Part shown: one piece after another, positions 9,551 to 18,693 of the stretch
Numbering within the stretch: position 1 is the first letter of the stretch
How the letters are laid out: each line of letters starts with the position of its first letter
Source of the DNA: Amycolatopsis bullii
Lineage (GTDB): Bacteria > Actinomycetota > Actinomycetes > Mycobacteriales > Pseudonocardiaceae
Length of the DNA: 64,000 nt
Assembly (NCBI RefSeq): GCF_014654205.1
Contig: NZ_BNAW01000003.1
Coordinates: 186,001-250,000 of the forward strand
Reading direction: 5' to 3'
Notes under the pieces: model-generated
Told to the model about the DNA's origin: nothing
What the model saw: the letters and a program-made list of their open reading frames with translations, nothing else
The model's database searches: none
Translations under genes and position numbers: made by a program

Positions 9551-10159
9551 ATGCTGCTCACGGCGCTGGAGTTCGTCGGGCTCGTCGCCTTCGCCGCGTC
9601 CGGGGCGCTCGCCGCGGTGCGGGCGCGGCTCGATGTCTTCGGCGTTGTCGTCCTCGGGCTCACCACCGCCCTCGGCGGCGGGGTCATCCGGGACGTCCTG
9701 CTCGGCATCCACCCGCCCACGACGCTGCGGAACTGGCCCTACCTCGCCGTCTGCGCCGGGACCGCGCTGGTCGTCTTCGCCTTCCACCCGCAGGTCGCGC
9801 GGCTGCGGCGCGGCGTTCTCCTCGCCGACGCGCTCGGGCTCGGCGTCTTCGCCACCGCCGGGACGACCATCGCGCTCAACGCCGGCGCCACCGTCTACGC
9901 CGCGTGTCTGATCGGGATGACGACCGGCATCGGTGGCGGGGCCGTGCGGGATCTGCTGCTCCGGGAAATCCCGCTCGTCCTGCGGAAGGAGATCTACGCC
10001 GTGGCCGCGCTGGCCGGCTCGGCGCTCGTCGCCCTCGGTCACGCTGTGCGACTGCCCGCCGGTCCGGTGACCGTCGTCGCGGCCGCCGTCGTGGTCTCCG
10101 TCCGGGTGGTTGCGCTCTGGCGGCACTGGAACGCGCCGGTCGCGCGCGGTCCCGAGTGA
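9551..10159 (+). CDS. Trimeric intracellular cation channel (TRIC/YadS) family protein
   Basis: 202 residues, almost entirely hydrophobic, with about six to seven predicted membrane helices in two repeats. Each repeat carries the family's glycine-rich signature followed by RD: LGGGVIRDVLLG in the first and GIGGGAVRDLLLREIP in the second. Members are bacterial TRIC channels or YadS-like glycine/cation transporters of the inner membrane. The ATG directly abuts the stop of the response regulator, so they are probably cotranscribed. Confidence 0.9.
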   Translation: MLLTALEFVGLVAFAASGALAAVRARLDVFGVVVLGLTTALGGGVIRDVLLGIHPPTTLRNWPYLAVCAGTALVVFAFHPQVARLRRGVLLADALGLGVFATAGTTIALNAGATVYAACLIGMTTGIGGGAVRDLLLREIPLVLRKEIYAVAALAGSALVALGHAVRLPAGPVTVVAAAVVVSVRVVALWRHWNAPVARGPE

Positions 10160-10225
10160 CAAATCCTTTGTGAGTTCTGCGTGTGTTCTTAGGCGGGTCT
10201 CAGCACGCTGCGTAAAACTAGCGCC

Positions 10226-10918
10226 ATGCGCATCCTTGTGGTGGACGACGACCGCGCCGTCCGTGAGTCGCTCCGGCGGTCCCTGGAGTTCAACGGCTAC
10301 CAGGTCCAGCTGGCCAGTGACGGTGCGCAGGCGCTGGAGGCGATCATCGCCGACCGGCCGGACGCGATGGTGCTCGACGTCATGATGCCCCGGCTGGACG
10401 GCCTGGAGGTCGCCCGCCGCCTGCGCAGCACCGGCGACGACCTGCCGATCCTCGTGCTCACCGCGCGCGACACCGTCTCCGACCGGGTGTCCGGGCTGGA
10501 CGCCGGCGCCGACGACTACCTGCCGAAGCCCTTCGCGCTCGAGGAGCTGCTCGCCCGGCTGCGGGCGCTGCTGCGCCGCGCCATCCCGGAGGGCCAGAAC
10601 GGGCAGGCCTCGGAGGCGCTGGCCTTCGCGGATCTGACGCTCGACCCCGGCACGCGGGAGGTCCGCCGCGGTGGCCGCGAGATCAGCCTGACCCGGACCG
10701 AATTCGCCCTGCTGGAACTGTTCCTTTCCTACCCGAAGCACGTCCTCACGCGTGGCCGGATCCTGGAGGAAGTATGGGGTTACGACTTCCCGACGTCGGG
10801 CAACGCGTTGGAGGTCTACGTCGGCTATCTGCGCCGCAAGACGGAGGCGGAGGGGGAACCGAGGCTGATCCACACGGTGCGGGGAGTGGGGTACGTCCTG
10901 AGGGAAACCCCGCCGTGA
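10226..10918 (+). CDS. mprA: OmpR-family response regulator, MprA-like
   Basis: 230 residues. The receiver domain has VVDDD at the N-terminus, phospho-acceptor Asp in MVLDVMMP and Lys in YLPKPFAL; the C-terminal winged helix has [11 protein letters not shown] and RGVGYVLRE. Length and sequence fit MprA, the envelope-stress regulator of mycobacteria. The following sensor kinase starts at 10915, overlapping by 4 nt (GTGA). The HtrA-type protease downstream at 14844 supports the assignment, because the mycobacterial pepD protease gene lies beside mprAB. Confidence 0.85.
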   Translation: MRILVVDDDRAVRESLRRSLEFNGYQVQLASDGAQALEAIIADRPDAMVLDVMMPRLDGLEVARRLRSTGDDLPILVLTARDTVSDRVSGLDAGADDYLPKPFALEELLARLRALLRRAIPEGQNGQASEALAFADLTLDPGTREVRRGGREISLTRTEFALLELFLSYPKHVLTRGRILEEVWGYDFPTSGNALEVYVGYLRRKTEAEGEPRLIHTVRGVGYVLRETPP

Positions 10919-12324
10919 CCGAACCGGGCGATCCCCGCGGCACGCGCTGGGGAGCCCGCCGGTTCTCCCTGCGCGGCCGGGTGACGCTGCTGGCCGCCGC
11001 CTGTGTGGCCGGCGCCGTCGCGCTGGTGTCGATCGGCGCGTACATGGTCGTGCGCAGCAACCTGTACCAGCAGCTCGACGACAGCCTGATGGCCCGCGCG
11101 CAGGCCGCGGCCGACTCGCCGCAGGTGCAGACCCAGCTGCGCCAGGTGCCCGGCGCATTCCTGGCCAGCGCCGACCTGCAGATCGGGCAGCTCACCGCGG
11201 CGCCCGACGTCCAGCACGCCGTGATGACCTATCCGCTGTCGAGCTCGCCGCCGCCGTTCGGGCAGGACGAGCTGGCCGTCGCGAACGGCGATTCGACGGA
11301 ATCGCTGCGCACGGACTTCCGCTCCGACAGCCGCGTGGTCGCCCTGCCGACCGGGCACGGCGAGGCCATCGTGCTGGCCCAGTCGATGAGCCCGACCAAG
11401 CGCACGCTGAACGAGCTCGCGCTGGTGCTCTTCCTGATCGGCGGCGCCGGCATCCTGGTCGCCGCCGCGGCGGGCACCGCGGTCGCGCGCGCCGGCCTGC
11501 GCCCGGTCGACCGGCTGACCTCGGCCGCCGAACGCGTCGCCAAGACCGGCGACCTGCGGCCCATCCCGGTCAGCGGCGACGACGAGCTCGCGCGCCTCAC
11601 CCAGACGTTCAACACCATGCTCGGCACGGTCGCGGACTCGCAGGAACGCCAGCGCCAGCTGGTCGCGGACGCCGGCCACGAGCTGCGGACGCCGTTGACG
11701 TCGCTGCGGACCAACCTCGAGCTGCTGCTCGCCGCGAGCAAGCCGGGCGCGCCGCCGCTGCGGGACGAAGACCGCGTCGACATCGTCGCCGACATCAGCG
11801 GCCAGCTCGACGAGCTGACGCAGCTCATCGGCGACCTGGTCGAACTCGCGCGCCAGGACGAGCCGCGCGAGCGCTTCGAGCGCGTCGAGCTGCTGGAGGT
11901 CGTCGAGCGCGCGCTCGACCGGGCACGGCGGCGCGCGGGCGAGATCAACTTCGACGTCTCGCTGCAGCCGTGGGTGCTCACCGGCGACAACAGCTCGCTC
12001 GAGCGCGCGGTGCTGAACCTGCTCGACAACGCGGTGAAGTTCTCGCCGCCCGATGCGACGGTCTGGGTGCGGCTGTACCCGCTCGGCGACGGCACCGCCG
12101 TGGTCGAGGTCGCCGACGCCGGGCCGGGCATCGCCGAAGAGGACCTGCCCAAGGTGTTCGACCGCTTCTACCGCTCGTCGGAGGCGCGGACGCTGCCCGG
12201 CTCGGGCCTCGGGCTGGCGATCGTGAAGCACGCAGCCGAGCGGCACGGCGGGGCGGTGTACGCCTCGCGGGCCCCCGAAGGCGGCGCGTTGATGACGATC
12301 CGGTTGCCGGGCGCTCCCGGCTGA
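10915..12324 (+). CDS. mprB: Sensor histidine kinase, MprB-like
   Basis: About 469 residues from a GTG overlapping the mprA stop. An N-terminal membrane helix ([20 protein letters not shown]), an extracytoplasmic sensor region of about 120 residues and a second helix ([20 protein letters not shown]) precede a HAMP domain. The HisKA phospho-acceptor is in [13 protein letters not shown] and the HATPase_c domain has [16 protein letters not shown] and [10 protein letters not shown]. It would sense envelope stress and phosphorylate MprA. Longer in-frame upstream starts would run through mprA and are rejected. Confidence 0.88.
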   Translation: MTEPGDPRGTRWGARRFSLRGRVTLLAAACVAGAVALVSIGAYMVVRSNLYQQLDDSLMARAQAAADSPQVQTQLRQVPGAFLASADLQIGQLTAAPDVQHAVMTYPLSSSPPPFGQDELAVANGDSTESLRTDFRSDSRVVALPTGHGEAIVLAQSMSPTKRTLNELALVLFLIGGAGILVAAAAGTAVARAGLRPVDRLTSAAERVAKTGDLRPIPVSGDDELARLTQTFNTMLGTVADSQERQRQLVADAGHELRTPLTSLRTNLELLLAASKPGAPPLRDEDRVDIVADISGQLDELTQLIGDLVELARQDEPRERFERVELLEVVERALDRARRRAGEINFDVSLQPWVLTGDNSSLERAVLNLLDNAVKFSPPDATVWVRLYPLGDGTAVVEVADAGPGIAEEDLPKVFDRFYRSSEARTLPGSGLGLAIVKHAAERHGGAVYASRAPEGGALMTIRLPGAPG

Positions 12325-12368
12325 CCCGTTCGCGGGACGCCGGCGGCGGAATCGGCCAGGATCGGCGT

Positions 12369-12794
12369 ATGCGTGAGCTGGTCCGCCGGTGCCTGGTCGC
12401 GATGGTGAGCGGGCTGCTCGCGCTCTTCGCCTTGAGGGCGTTCCCGTACCGGGACGTGTGCACCGGCCCGGCCTGCATTTTTGCCGCGATGTTCGTCGTA
12501 CCGCTCGTGGTGATCGGCGCGGCGCTGCTCGCCTATCCGCTGATGGCCCTGGGCCGCGTCCGGCCGGCCTGGCCCGTCGCGCTGGTCGGGCCGCTCGTCG
12601 TGCTCTCGCTGGTCACCACCGTGCTCGACTTGGTGACGTGCCCGTTCCCGGTGGTGTGCGTCGCGGTCGCCGGCAGCTACGCGTTCGCGGCGCTCGTCAC
12701 CGCCGACGGGCTGCCGCGAGCGTGGCGGGTTGTGCTGGCGGCCCCGGCGGTGGTGTTGTTCGCTTGGGGCGTGGTGTGGCCCATTCTGTCGTGA
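12369..12794 (+). CDS. Small integral membrane protein
   Basis: 141 residues with four hydrophobic stretches (from LVRRCLVAMVSGLLALFA to VVLAAPAVVLFAWGVVWPIL) and Cys pairs around the second helix and in a loop (CTGPACIF, CPFPVVCVA). The ATG at 12369 lies 45 nt after mprB. No family recognised. Position suggests cotranscription with mprAB. Confidence 0.7.
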   Translation: MRELVRRCLVAMVSGLLALFALRAFPYRDVCTGPACIFAAMFVVPLVVIGAALLAYPLMALGRVRPAWPVALVGPLVVLSLVTTVLDLVTCPFPVVCVAVAGSYAFAALVTADGLPRAWRVVLAAPAVVLFAWGVVWPILS

Positions 12795-12891
12795 CCTGCT
12801 GGTTTCACAAGTTCACCCGCGTGACCCTGCGCGTCCTGTGTTGAATCGTGTAGGATTTTGTGTGGTTGAGGTCCGACGGACGGAGTGAACG

Positions 12892-13692
12892 GTGCTGGCG
12901 CGTCAGCGACAGGCGGTGATCCTGGAAGAGGCTCGCCGGACCGGTGCGGTCCGCGTGAGCGACCTCGTGACCAGGCTGGGCGTGTCCGACATGACGGTGC
13001 GCCGCGACCTCGACGTCCTGGCCGGGCGGGGGCTCGTCGAGAAGGTGTACGGCGGCGCCACTTCGGTCGTCGGCAAGAGCACCGACGAACCCGGCTTCGA
13101 GGCCAAGTCCGTGCGCCAGCGGGCGCAGAAGGAAGCCATCGCCGAGCTCGCCGCCACGCTGGTCCGGCCCGGCACCGCGATCGGCATCTCCGCCGGCACC
13201 ACCACGTGGACCCTCGCCCGGGCGCTCGACGCCATCCCCGGGCTCACCATCGTGACCAACTCGATCCAGGTCGCTGACGTGCTCCGCGGGTCGACGCAGC
13301 CGGATCGCACGGTCGTGCTCACCGGCGGGGTGCGGACGCCGTCGGACGCGCTGGTCGGCCCGGTCGCCGTGCACAGCCTGCGGTCGCTGCACCTGGACGC
13401 CGTCTTCCTCGGCGTGCACGGGATGGCCGACGGGCCCGGGTTCACCACGCCGAACCTCACCGAGAGCGAGACCGACCGCGCGCTGGTCGAGGCCGGGCGC
13501 AAGCTGGTCGTGCTCGCCGACCACACGAAGTGGGGCACCGTCGGGATCTCCACGATCGCCGACCTCGACGAGGCCGACGTCGTCGTCACCGATGACGGCA
13601 TTCCCGACGACGCCAAGGAAATTCTCGCCGAACGGGCGGGAGAACTCATGATCGCCGAGACGGCGGAGACGGACGAGGCCCGAGAAGCGTGA
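12892..13692 (+). CDS. DeoR-family transcriptional regulator
   Basis: 266 residues from GTG 12892. The N-terminal DeoR helix-turn-helix reads VSDLVTRLGVSDMTVRRDL, followed by the GLVEKVYGGA linker and a DeoRC sugar-phosphate sensor domain with GISAGTTTW and VTNSIQVADVL. It overlaps galT by GTGA, so the two form a coupled pair; control of galactose metabolism with a phosphorylated sugar as effector is the likely role (inference from context). Confidence 0.9.
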   Translation: MLARQRQAVILEEARRTGAVRVSDLVTRLGVSDMTVRRDLDVLAGRGLVEKVYGGATSVVGKSTDEPGFEAKSVRQRAQKEAIAELAATLVRPGTAIGISAGTTTWTLARALDAIPGLTIVTNSIQVADVLRGSTQPDRTVVLTGGVRTPSDALVGPVAVHSLRSLHLDAVFLGVHGMADGPGFTTPNLTESETDRALVEAGRKLVVLADHTKWGTVGISTIADLDEADVVVTDDGIPDDAKEILAERAGELMIAETAETDEAREA

Positions 13693-14771
13693 AGCGCACC
13701 GTACGACACCTGGCCGACGGCCGGGAGATCATCTACTTCGACCAGCCCGGCGCGCCCGACCGCGTCGCCGAGGACACCCGCGACCTGCCGCCGGTTTCGG
13801 CCGCGTCGGAGATCCGGCTGGACCCGCTGACCGGGGAATGGGTCGCGATGGCCGCGCACCGGCAGACGCGGACCTACAAGCCGCCGGCCGACCTGTGCCC
13901 GCTGTGCCCGAGCAAGCCCGGGAAACCGAGCGAAATCCCGGAAAGCGACTACGACGTCGTCGTCTTCGAGAACCGGTTCCCGTCCTTCGCCGAAGACGTC
14001 ATCGGTGAGCCGTCCACTGTGGATGGCTACGGGCTGGTGCCGGTGCGGCCCGGCCGCGGCCGCTGCGAGGTCGTCTGCTTCACCAGCAACCACGACGGCT
14101 CCTTCGCGCAGCTGAGCGCCAAGCAGGTGCGGGCCGTGGTGGACGCCTGGGCGGACCGCACGACCGCGTTGTCGGCGGTGCCCGGTGTCGAACAGGTCTT
14201 CCCGTTCGAGAACCGCGGCGAGGAAATCGGCGTCACGCTGTCGCACCCGCACGGGCAGATCTACGGCTACCCGTTCGTCACCCCGAAGACCGAGCGGATG
14301 ATCGACGTCGCCCGCGCCTACCAGGCCGAACACGGGCGCCCGGTGCTCGGCGACGTGCTGGCCGCCGAGCAGAAGTCCGGCGCGCGCGTGGTCGCCTCCG
14401 GTGAGCACTGGACGGCGTACGTGCCGCCGGCGGCGCGCTGGCCGGTCGAGGTGCACGTGGTGCCGCACCGGCAGGTCGCGGACATCCCCGCGCTGACCGA
14501 CGCCGAGCGCGACGACTTCGCCGACGTCTACCTCGACGTGCTGCGCCGCTGCGACGCGCTGTACGACCGGCCGCTGCCGTACATCGCCGCGTGGCACCAG
14601 GCGCCGGTGCGCCGCGACCGCGAGCTCGGCTGGCTCCACCTGGAGCTGTTCTCGGTGTTGCGCGCGAAGGACAAGCTGAAGTACCTGGCGGGGTCCGAGT
14701 CGGGCATGGCGGTGTGGATCAACGACGCGACGCCGGAGCAGATCGCCGAACGGCTCCGCGCGGCGGGCTGA
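13689..14771 (+). CDS. galT: Galactose-1-phosphate uridylyltransferase
   Basis: 360 residues from a GTG overlapping the DeoR gene stop. The Leloir-pathway motif LSHPHGQIYGYPF carries the catalytic His-Pro-His; PLCPSKPGKPSE holds the zinc-binding cysteines and EVHVVPHRQV a C-terminal His site. It transfers UMP from UDP-glucose to galactose-1-phosphate in the cytosol. No galK or galE is adjacent; a UDP-sugar epimerase-like gene lies at 25184. Confidence 0.92.
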   Translation: MKRTVRHLADGREIIYFDQPGAPDRVAEDTRDLPPVSAASEIRLDPLTGEWVAMAAHRQTRTYKPPADLCPLCPSKPGKPSEIPESDYDVVVFENRFPSFAEDVIGEPSTVDGYGLVPVRPGRGRCEVVCFTSNHDGSFAQLSAKQVRAVVDAWADRTTALSAVPGVEQVFPFENRGEEIGVTLSHPHGQIYGYPFVTPKTERMIDVARAYQAEHGRPVLGDVLAAEQKSGARVVASGEHWTAYVPPAARWPVEVHVVPHRQVADIPALTDAERDDFADVYLDVLRRCDALYDRPLPYIAAWHQAPVRRDRELGWLHLELFSVLRAKDKLKYLAGSESGMAVWINDATPEQIAERLRAAG

Positions 14772-14843
14772 GGAGGCCATACTCATCTGCGATGCACAGG
14801 TTCGGCTCAGGAACCTCTCAGGACCATCGCGCAAGGTGAGGAC

Positions 14844-16256
14844 ATGACCGAGAACGACCCCAACGCGCACGACCCCGCGGCGCCGCGGCACCCCGAGACC
14901 GGCCAGCAGCCGGCCCAGGGCGGTTGGGCGGGGCACTCGTACGGTGAGCAGGCCCAGCCCGAGTCCGGCGGTGCGCCGCAGTACTCCGAGCCGTCCTACC
15001 ACGCGGTGACCGGGGCCGATCCGGCGTACGGCGGGCAGACCGCGAACCCGTGGTCGGCCCAGGGTGCGCAGATGCCGTCCGGCCAGACGCAGCAGAGCGT
15101 CTACCCGCCGCCGAACCCGTACGGGCAGCCCGCCACGGGCGGCTACCCGGTGGCCACCGCGCCGGAGCCGAAGCGGTCCGGCGGGAAGCTGCTCGCCGGC
15201 GTCGCGCTGGTCGCGCTGCTGGTCGGCGGCGTCGCGGGCGGGACGGTCGGGTACTTCACCGGCGGGTCGTCCGGCCCGGCCAGCAACGCGCTCGACGCGC
15301 CGAAGCCGGCCCAGCAGACGGGCAACGCGCCCGCGGGCTCGGTCGAGGCCGTCGCGCAGAAGCTGTCGCCGAGCGTGGTCGAACTGCAGGTCAGCGGCCA
15401 GCAGGGGGCCGGCGAAGGCTCCGGCTTCGTGATCAGCACCGACGGCTACATCCTGACGAACAACCACGTCGTCGAGGTCGCCGCGAACGGCGGCCAGATC
15501 CAGGCGGTGTTCCAGGACGGCAAGAAGGCCGCCGCCAAGGTCGTCGGCCGCGACCCGACGACCGACATCGCGGTCGTCAAGGTCAACGGCGTCAGCAACC
15601 TGACCCCGGTGGAACTTGGCCGGTCCGACGACCTGCGGGTCGGCCAGTCGGTGGTCGCCATCGGCTCGCCGTTCGAGCTGGCCGGCACGGTCACCTCGGG
15701 CATCGTCAGCTCGCTGCACCGGCCGGTGCGCGCGGGCGGCAGCAGCGGCGACCAGACCACGGTGATGGACGCCGTCCAGACCGACGCGGCGATCAACCCG
15801 GGCAACTCGGGCGGTCCGCTGGCCAACATGTCCGGCCAGGTCATCGGCATCAACTCCGCGATCTACAGCCCGCAGTCCGGGTCCGGCGGCCAAGGCGCGT
15901 CCGAAGGCGGCAACGTCGGCATCGGCTTCGCCATCCCGATCGACCAGGCCCGCCGCACCGCGGACACGATCATCAAGACCGGCCAGGCGGTGCAGACCTA
16001 CATCGGCGCGGAGGTCAAGGACGCCCCGCAGGGCGGCGCCGAGCTTGGTGCCATCAAGCCTGGCAGCCCGGCGGAGAAGGCCGGTCTGAAGGCGGGCGAC
16101 GTCGTCACCAAGATCGACGACCGCCCGATCGACTCGGCCGACACGCTGGTCGCGGCGGTCCGCACCCGGGCCCCGGACGAGAAGGCGACGTTCACGCTCG
16201 CCGACGGCCGCACGGTCGAGGTGACCTTCGGCGGCCAGCCCGTCCAGCCCAACTGA
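14844..16256 (+). CDS. htrA: HtrA-family membrane serine protease with PDZ domain (PepD-like)
   Basis: 470 residues. A disordered Gly/Pro/Gln-rich cytoplasmic N-terminus (1-110) precedes one membrane helix (about 116-138), a trypsin-like domain and a C-terminal PDZ domain (about 385-465). The triad is visible: His208 in TNNHVVE, Asp241 in TTDIAVVK and Ser322 in NPGNSGGPL. The protease faces outside and would degrade or refold damaged envelope proteins. In mycobacteria pepD is an MprAB target next to mprAB; here a membrane gene, a DeoR gene and galT lie between. Confidence 0.93.
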   Translation: MTENDPNAHDPAAPRHPETGQQPAQGGWAGHSYGEQAQPESGGAPQYSEPSYHAVTGADPAYGGQTANPWSAQGAQMPSGQTQQSVYPPPNPYGQPATGGYPVATAPEPKRSGGKLLAGVALVALLVGGVAGGTVGYFTGGSSGPASNALDAPKPAQQTGNAPAGSVEAVAQKLSPSVVELQVSGQQGAGEGSGFVISTDGYILTNNHVVEVAANGGQIQAVFQDGKKAAAKVVGRDPTTDIAVVKVNGVSNLTPVELGRSDDLRVGQSVVAIGSPFELAGTVTSGIVSSLHRPVRAGGSSGDQTTVMDAVQTDAAINPGNSGGPLANMSGQVIGINSAIYSPQSGSGGQGASEGGNVGIGFAIPIDQARRTADTIIKTGQAVQTYIGAEVKDAPQGGAELGAIKPGSPAEKAGLKAGDVVTKIDDRPIDSADTLVAAVRTRAPDEKATFTLADGRTVEVTFGGQPVQPN

Positions 16257-16337
16257 TCCCTCCTCCAGTCGCTCGGCCGCCTGGCGCGGCCGAGACCAAC
16301 TTCGGCTCGACCCCCGATTTCGGGGCCGGACCCACAA

Positions 16338-16379
16338 GGCCACGCGCGACCAGGCACTCGATGCCGGTCGCGCGTGGCC
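16338..16379. terminator. Bidirectional hairpin terminator
   Basis: A perfect 14-bp inverted repeat (GGCCACGCGCGACC and its complement) with a 14-nt loop, lying between the convergent htrA (plus) and the membrane protein gene at 16395 (minus). Strong stem, no clear U-tract. Confidence 0.75.
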
Positions 16380-16394
16380 GCATTTGTGCCCGGG

Positions 16395-16952
16395 TCAGGG
16401 GGCGGGGCGGTCGGCCGGCGTGCCTGGAGGGTCGGGCTGCGTGCCTGGAGGGTCGGGTGATGTGGTGGGGCGGGTGTCTCGCGTGTCTGGAGGGGCATCA
16501 CTCGTGATGGGGGAGGCATCTCGCGTGATTGGCCGGGCATCACTCGGGACGACACGGCGGCTGAGGGCGGTCAGGACCACGGCCAGCCAGACCACGGCCA
16601 GCGTGAGGGCCAGGGCGGGGGCCGGGTTGGTGTCGTGGAGGCCGGGCATCGGTGGGGTTCCGTACGGGCGCCAGAGCAGGGGGAACGCCAGGATCGCGAG
16701 GGTGGCCGTGACGACCGTCCCGGCCATGACGGGGGTTCGCCAGCGGGGCGGGAGGAGCCGGGACAAGGCGATTCCGAGCAGTGCCGTCAGCGGGGCGATG
16801 ACCGCGTCGTTGAGGACCGGGCCGCCGACGAGCCAGCCCACGGTGCCGAAGACGTCCGGCCGCAGGGGCAGCGCGTATTCGGCGAACAGCACCACACCCC
16901 AGGCCAGCGCCGCGAGGCCCGGCAACGCGAGGAGCACCCGGGCGGTCTTCAC
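16395..16952 (-). CDS. Integral membrane protein with repetitive C-terminal tail
   Basis: About 185 residues from a GTG (16952) overlapping the stop of the molybdopterin gene. Four hydrophobic segments, beginning with ARVLLALPGLAALAWGVVLF, resemble small redox-associated membrane proteins. The C-terminal 45 residues are hydrophilic and repetitive (ITRDASPITSD, then PDPPGTQPDPPGTP), encoded by near-identical direct repeats, so tail length is probably variable. It is the last gene of the minus-strand operon; an accessory role for the upstream oxidoreductase is inference. Confidence 0.7.
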   Translation of the reverse strand: MKTARVLLALPGLAALAWGVVLFAEYALPLRPDVFGTVGWLVGGPVLNDAVIAPLTALLGIALSRLLPPRWRTPVMAGTVVTATLAILAFPLLWRPYGTPPMPGLHDTNPAPALALTLAVVWLAVVLTALSRRVVPSDARPITRDASPITSDAPPDTRDTRPTTSPDPPGTQPDPPGTPADRPAP

Positions 16953-18064
16953 AGCGCCTCCAGCTTCGTGACCCACTTCGTCTGCAGCACGCCGGGACGG
17001 TTCGGGGCGATGATCCGGCAGGGGAACCCGTGGTCGGGGGCGAGGACCTCGCCGTTCAGCTCCAAGGCCAGCAACGTCAGTTCGTCGGCCGTGTGTTCGC
17101 CGGGCAGCACGCTGACGCCGTACAGTCCCCCACGCTCCGAAGAGGACACCCGGACCGCCGTGCCGGGCGCCGCGCCGACGGCTTTCAGCAGCGTGGGCAG
17201 GGAAACCCCGCGCCAGGTGGCCGACTGGCTCCAGCCCTCCACGCACGCGATCGGCAGCTCGGCCGTCGTTTGTGGCAGCGCGCGCAGCTCGTCGAGCGAG
17301 AACTTCGTCGTGCCGCGCGAGGTCACCACCGAGAGCCGCCAATCCGGCGACCACGTGACACGCGCGGCCGCCGCCGTGCGGTTCACCGGCAGGTTCTGGG
17401 TGCCCTTGCCGGTCTTCCAGGAAAGAGCGGAGACGCCGCGCAGGAACGGGACGGTGGCGCCCGCGGTGGCCACGACCGCGACCCCGGTCACCAGCCCGGT
17501 GGTGACGAGGAATCCCCGCCGCGACAGCCCCTCGGCGGGCGGCTCTTCGACGGGGGTCCGGCTCAGGGCACGGCGGATGATCGGCAGCTTCACCGCGACG
17601 TGCACCAGGATCGAGCCGATCGCCAGCCACGCGACCGCGTAGTGCACCTGCGGGAAGTAGAAGCCCCACGGGTAGTTCTGCGCGACGTTCAGCAGCCCCG
17701 TCGTCAGCTCGAAGAACGCCGCACCGGACAGCACCAGGATCGACAGCCGCTCCAGGGCGTGCGGCAGCGAGCGGACGAGCGGCCGGCCGAACAGCTTCGG
17801 GTAGACGCTCCACAGTTTCGCCAGCAGCAACGGGATCGACGCCACGCCCGAGATCACGTGCAGCCCCTGCGTGACGCGGTAGAGCCCGATCGGCCGGCTG
17901 GGCCAGGCGAACCACCCGGGCGGGTGCTGGATCAGGTGGCTGATCAGCCCGGTCACGAAGCACGTCGTGAACGTGACGGCGAGCGCCAGGCCGATCCTCG
18001 ACGTCACGCGCTCGTGGTGCGCCGGGGCCCGGAAGTGTTCTTCCGCGGGGATCGGCAGTTTCAC
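16949..18064 (-). CDS. Membrane-bound molybdopterin-dependent oxidoreductase (SUOX-like)
   Basis: About 371 residues from a GTG at 18064 that overlaps the upstream methyltransferase stop. The N-terminal half has several membrane helices with His residues (LHVISGVASIPLLLAKLW, HYAVAWLAIGSILVHVAVKL) resembling a cytochrome-b-like anchor. An RRGF element precedes a hydrophobic segment (about 195-225), a possible Tat-type signal. The C-terminal half is an oxidoreductase molybdopterin-binding domain with PIACVEGWS, whose Cys is the usual molybdenum ligand. It likely moves electrons between an extracytoplasmic molybdenum site and the membrane; substrate unknown. Confidence 0.85.
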   Translation of the reverse strand: MKLPIPAEEHFRAPAHHERVTSRIGLALAVTFTTCFVTGLISHLIQHPPGWFAWPSRPIGLYRVTQGLHVISGVASIPLLLAKLWSVYPKLFGRPLVRSLPHALERLSILVLSGAAFFELTTGLLNVAQNYPWGFYFPQVHYAVAWLAIGSILVHVAVKLPIIRRALSRTPVEEPPAEGLSRRGFLVTTGLVTGVAVVATAGATVPFLRGVSALSWKTGKGTQNLPVNRTAAAARVTWSPDWRLSVVTSRGTTKFSLDELRALPQTTAELPIACVEGWSQSATWRGVSLPTLLKAVGAAPGTAVRVSSSERGGLYGVSVLPGEHTADELTLLALELNGEVLAPDHGFPCRIIAPNRPGVLQTKWVTKLEAL

Positions 18065-18693
18065 GATCGCTCCAATCGCGCGAACCAGCGGTGCCCGCGG
18101 CGGGTGGTCCAGTCGACGCGCAACCCGGCGCGCACGGCGACTTCGGCGATCGCGTCGACCCCGACCCAGGCCCAGGTGAACCAGGCGACGTCGGCGTGGC
18201 CGGGCTGGAGCCGGACGCGCTCGTGCCGCAGGCCCCGGCCCGGGGGCTCCAGCTCGACGAGGACGTCGCCGTCGGAGGCGATCAACGCTGCCGTGCGCCG
18301 CAGCAGTGCGACGGGGTCGCCGCCGATGCCGATGTTGCCGTCCGCGAGCAGGGCGTGCCGCCACCGTCCTTCGCCGGGCAGGCGGTCGAAGAGGTTGCGC
18401 TGCAACGCACTCCCGCCGCGCCGCCGCGTCAGCCCGACGGCCGTGCGCGAGCTGTCCACGCCCAGCGCGACGATCCCACGGCCGGCCAGCGCCGCGGTGA
18501 GCCTGCCGGGTCCGCACCCGAGATCGACGGTGGGGCCGGAACACGCGTCGAGCAGGACGTCGTCGCCTTCGGACGGTTCCGCCCAGCGTTCCACCGCCAG
18601 TTCGATCCGCTCGCCGTTCGCCAGTTCGAGCCAGCACCGGTGGCCGAGCAGGCCGTGGTCGAACTCGTGGCCGGTGCTCACCGGGGCGGTCAT
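18061..18693 (-). CDS. Class I SAM-dependent methyltransferase
   Basis: 210 residues. Motif I is TVDLGCGPGRLTAALA, followed by an acidic motif II residue in ALGVDSS. The ATG (18693) overlaps the stop of the DUF2064 gene and the stop overlaps the molybdopterin gene start, so all are coupled. Substrate unknown; the flanking glycosyltransferases suggest a lipid, glycan or small metabolite of the same pathway. Confidence 0.85.
   Translation of the reverse strand: MTAPVSTGHEFDHGLLGHRCWLELANGERIELAVERWAEPSEGDDVLLDACSGPTVDLGCGPGRLTAALAGRGIVALGVDSSRTAVGLTRRRGGSALQRNLFDRLPGEGRWRHALLADGNIGIGGDPVALLRRTAALIASDGDVLVELEPPGRGLRHERVRLQPGHADVAWFTWAWVGVDAIAEVAVRAGLRVDWTTRRGHRWFARLERS

Noticed and set aside
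8765..11158. 797-codon minus-strand open frame
   Set aside because: Antisense shadow of the NarL regulator, TRIC and mprA genes, all of which have clear motifs on the plus strand.
12903..16343. 1146-codon minus-strand open frame
   Set aside because: It is the antisense of the DeoR, galT and htrA genes; high GC keeps antisense frames open, and the translation is a low-complexity Arg/Gly/Ala mix with no domain.
16384..16500. Direct repeats as CRISPR-like array
   Set aside because: The repeats are short tandem units encoding the Pro/Asp/Thr tail of the 16395 membrane protein; no regular spacers.
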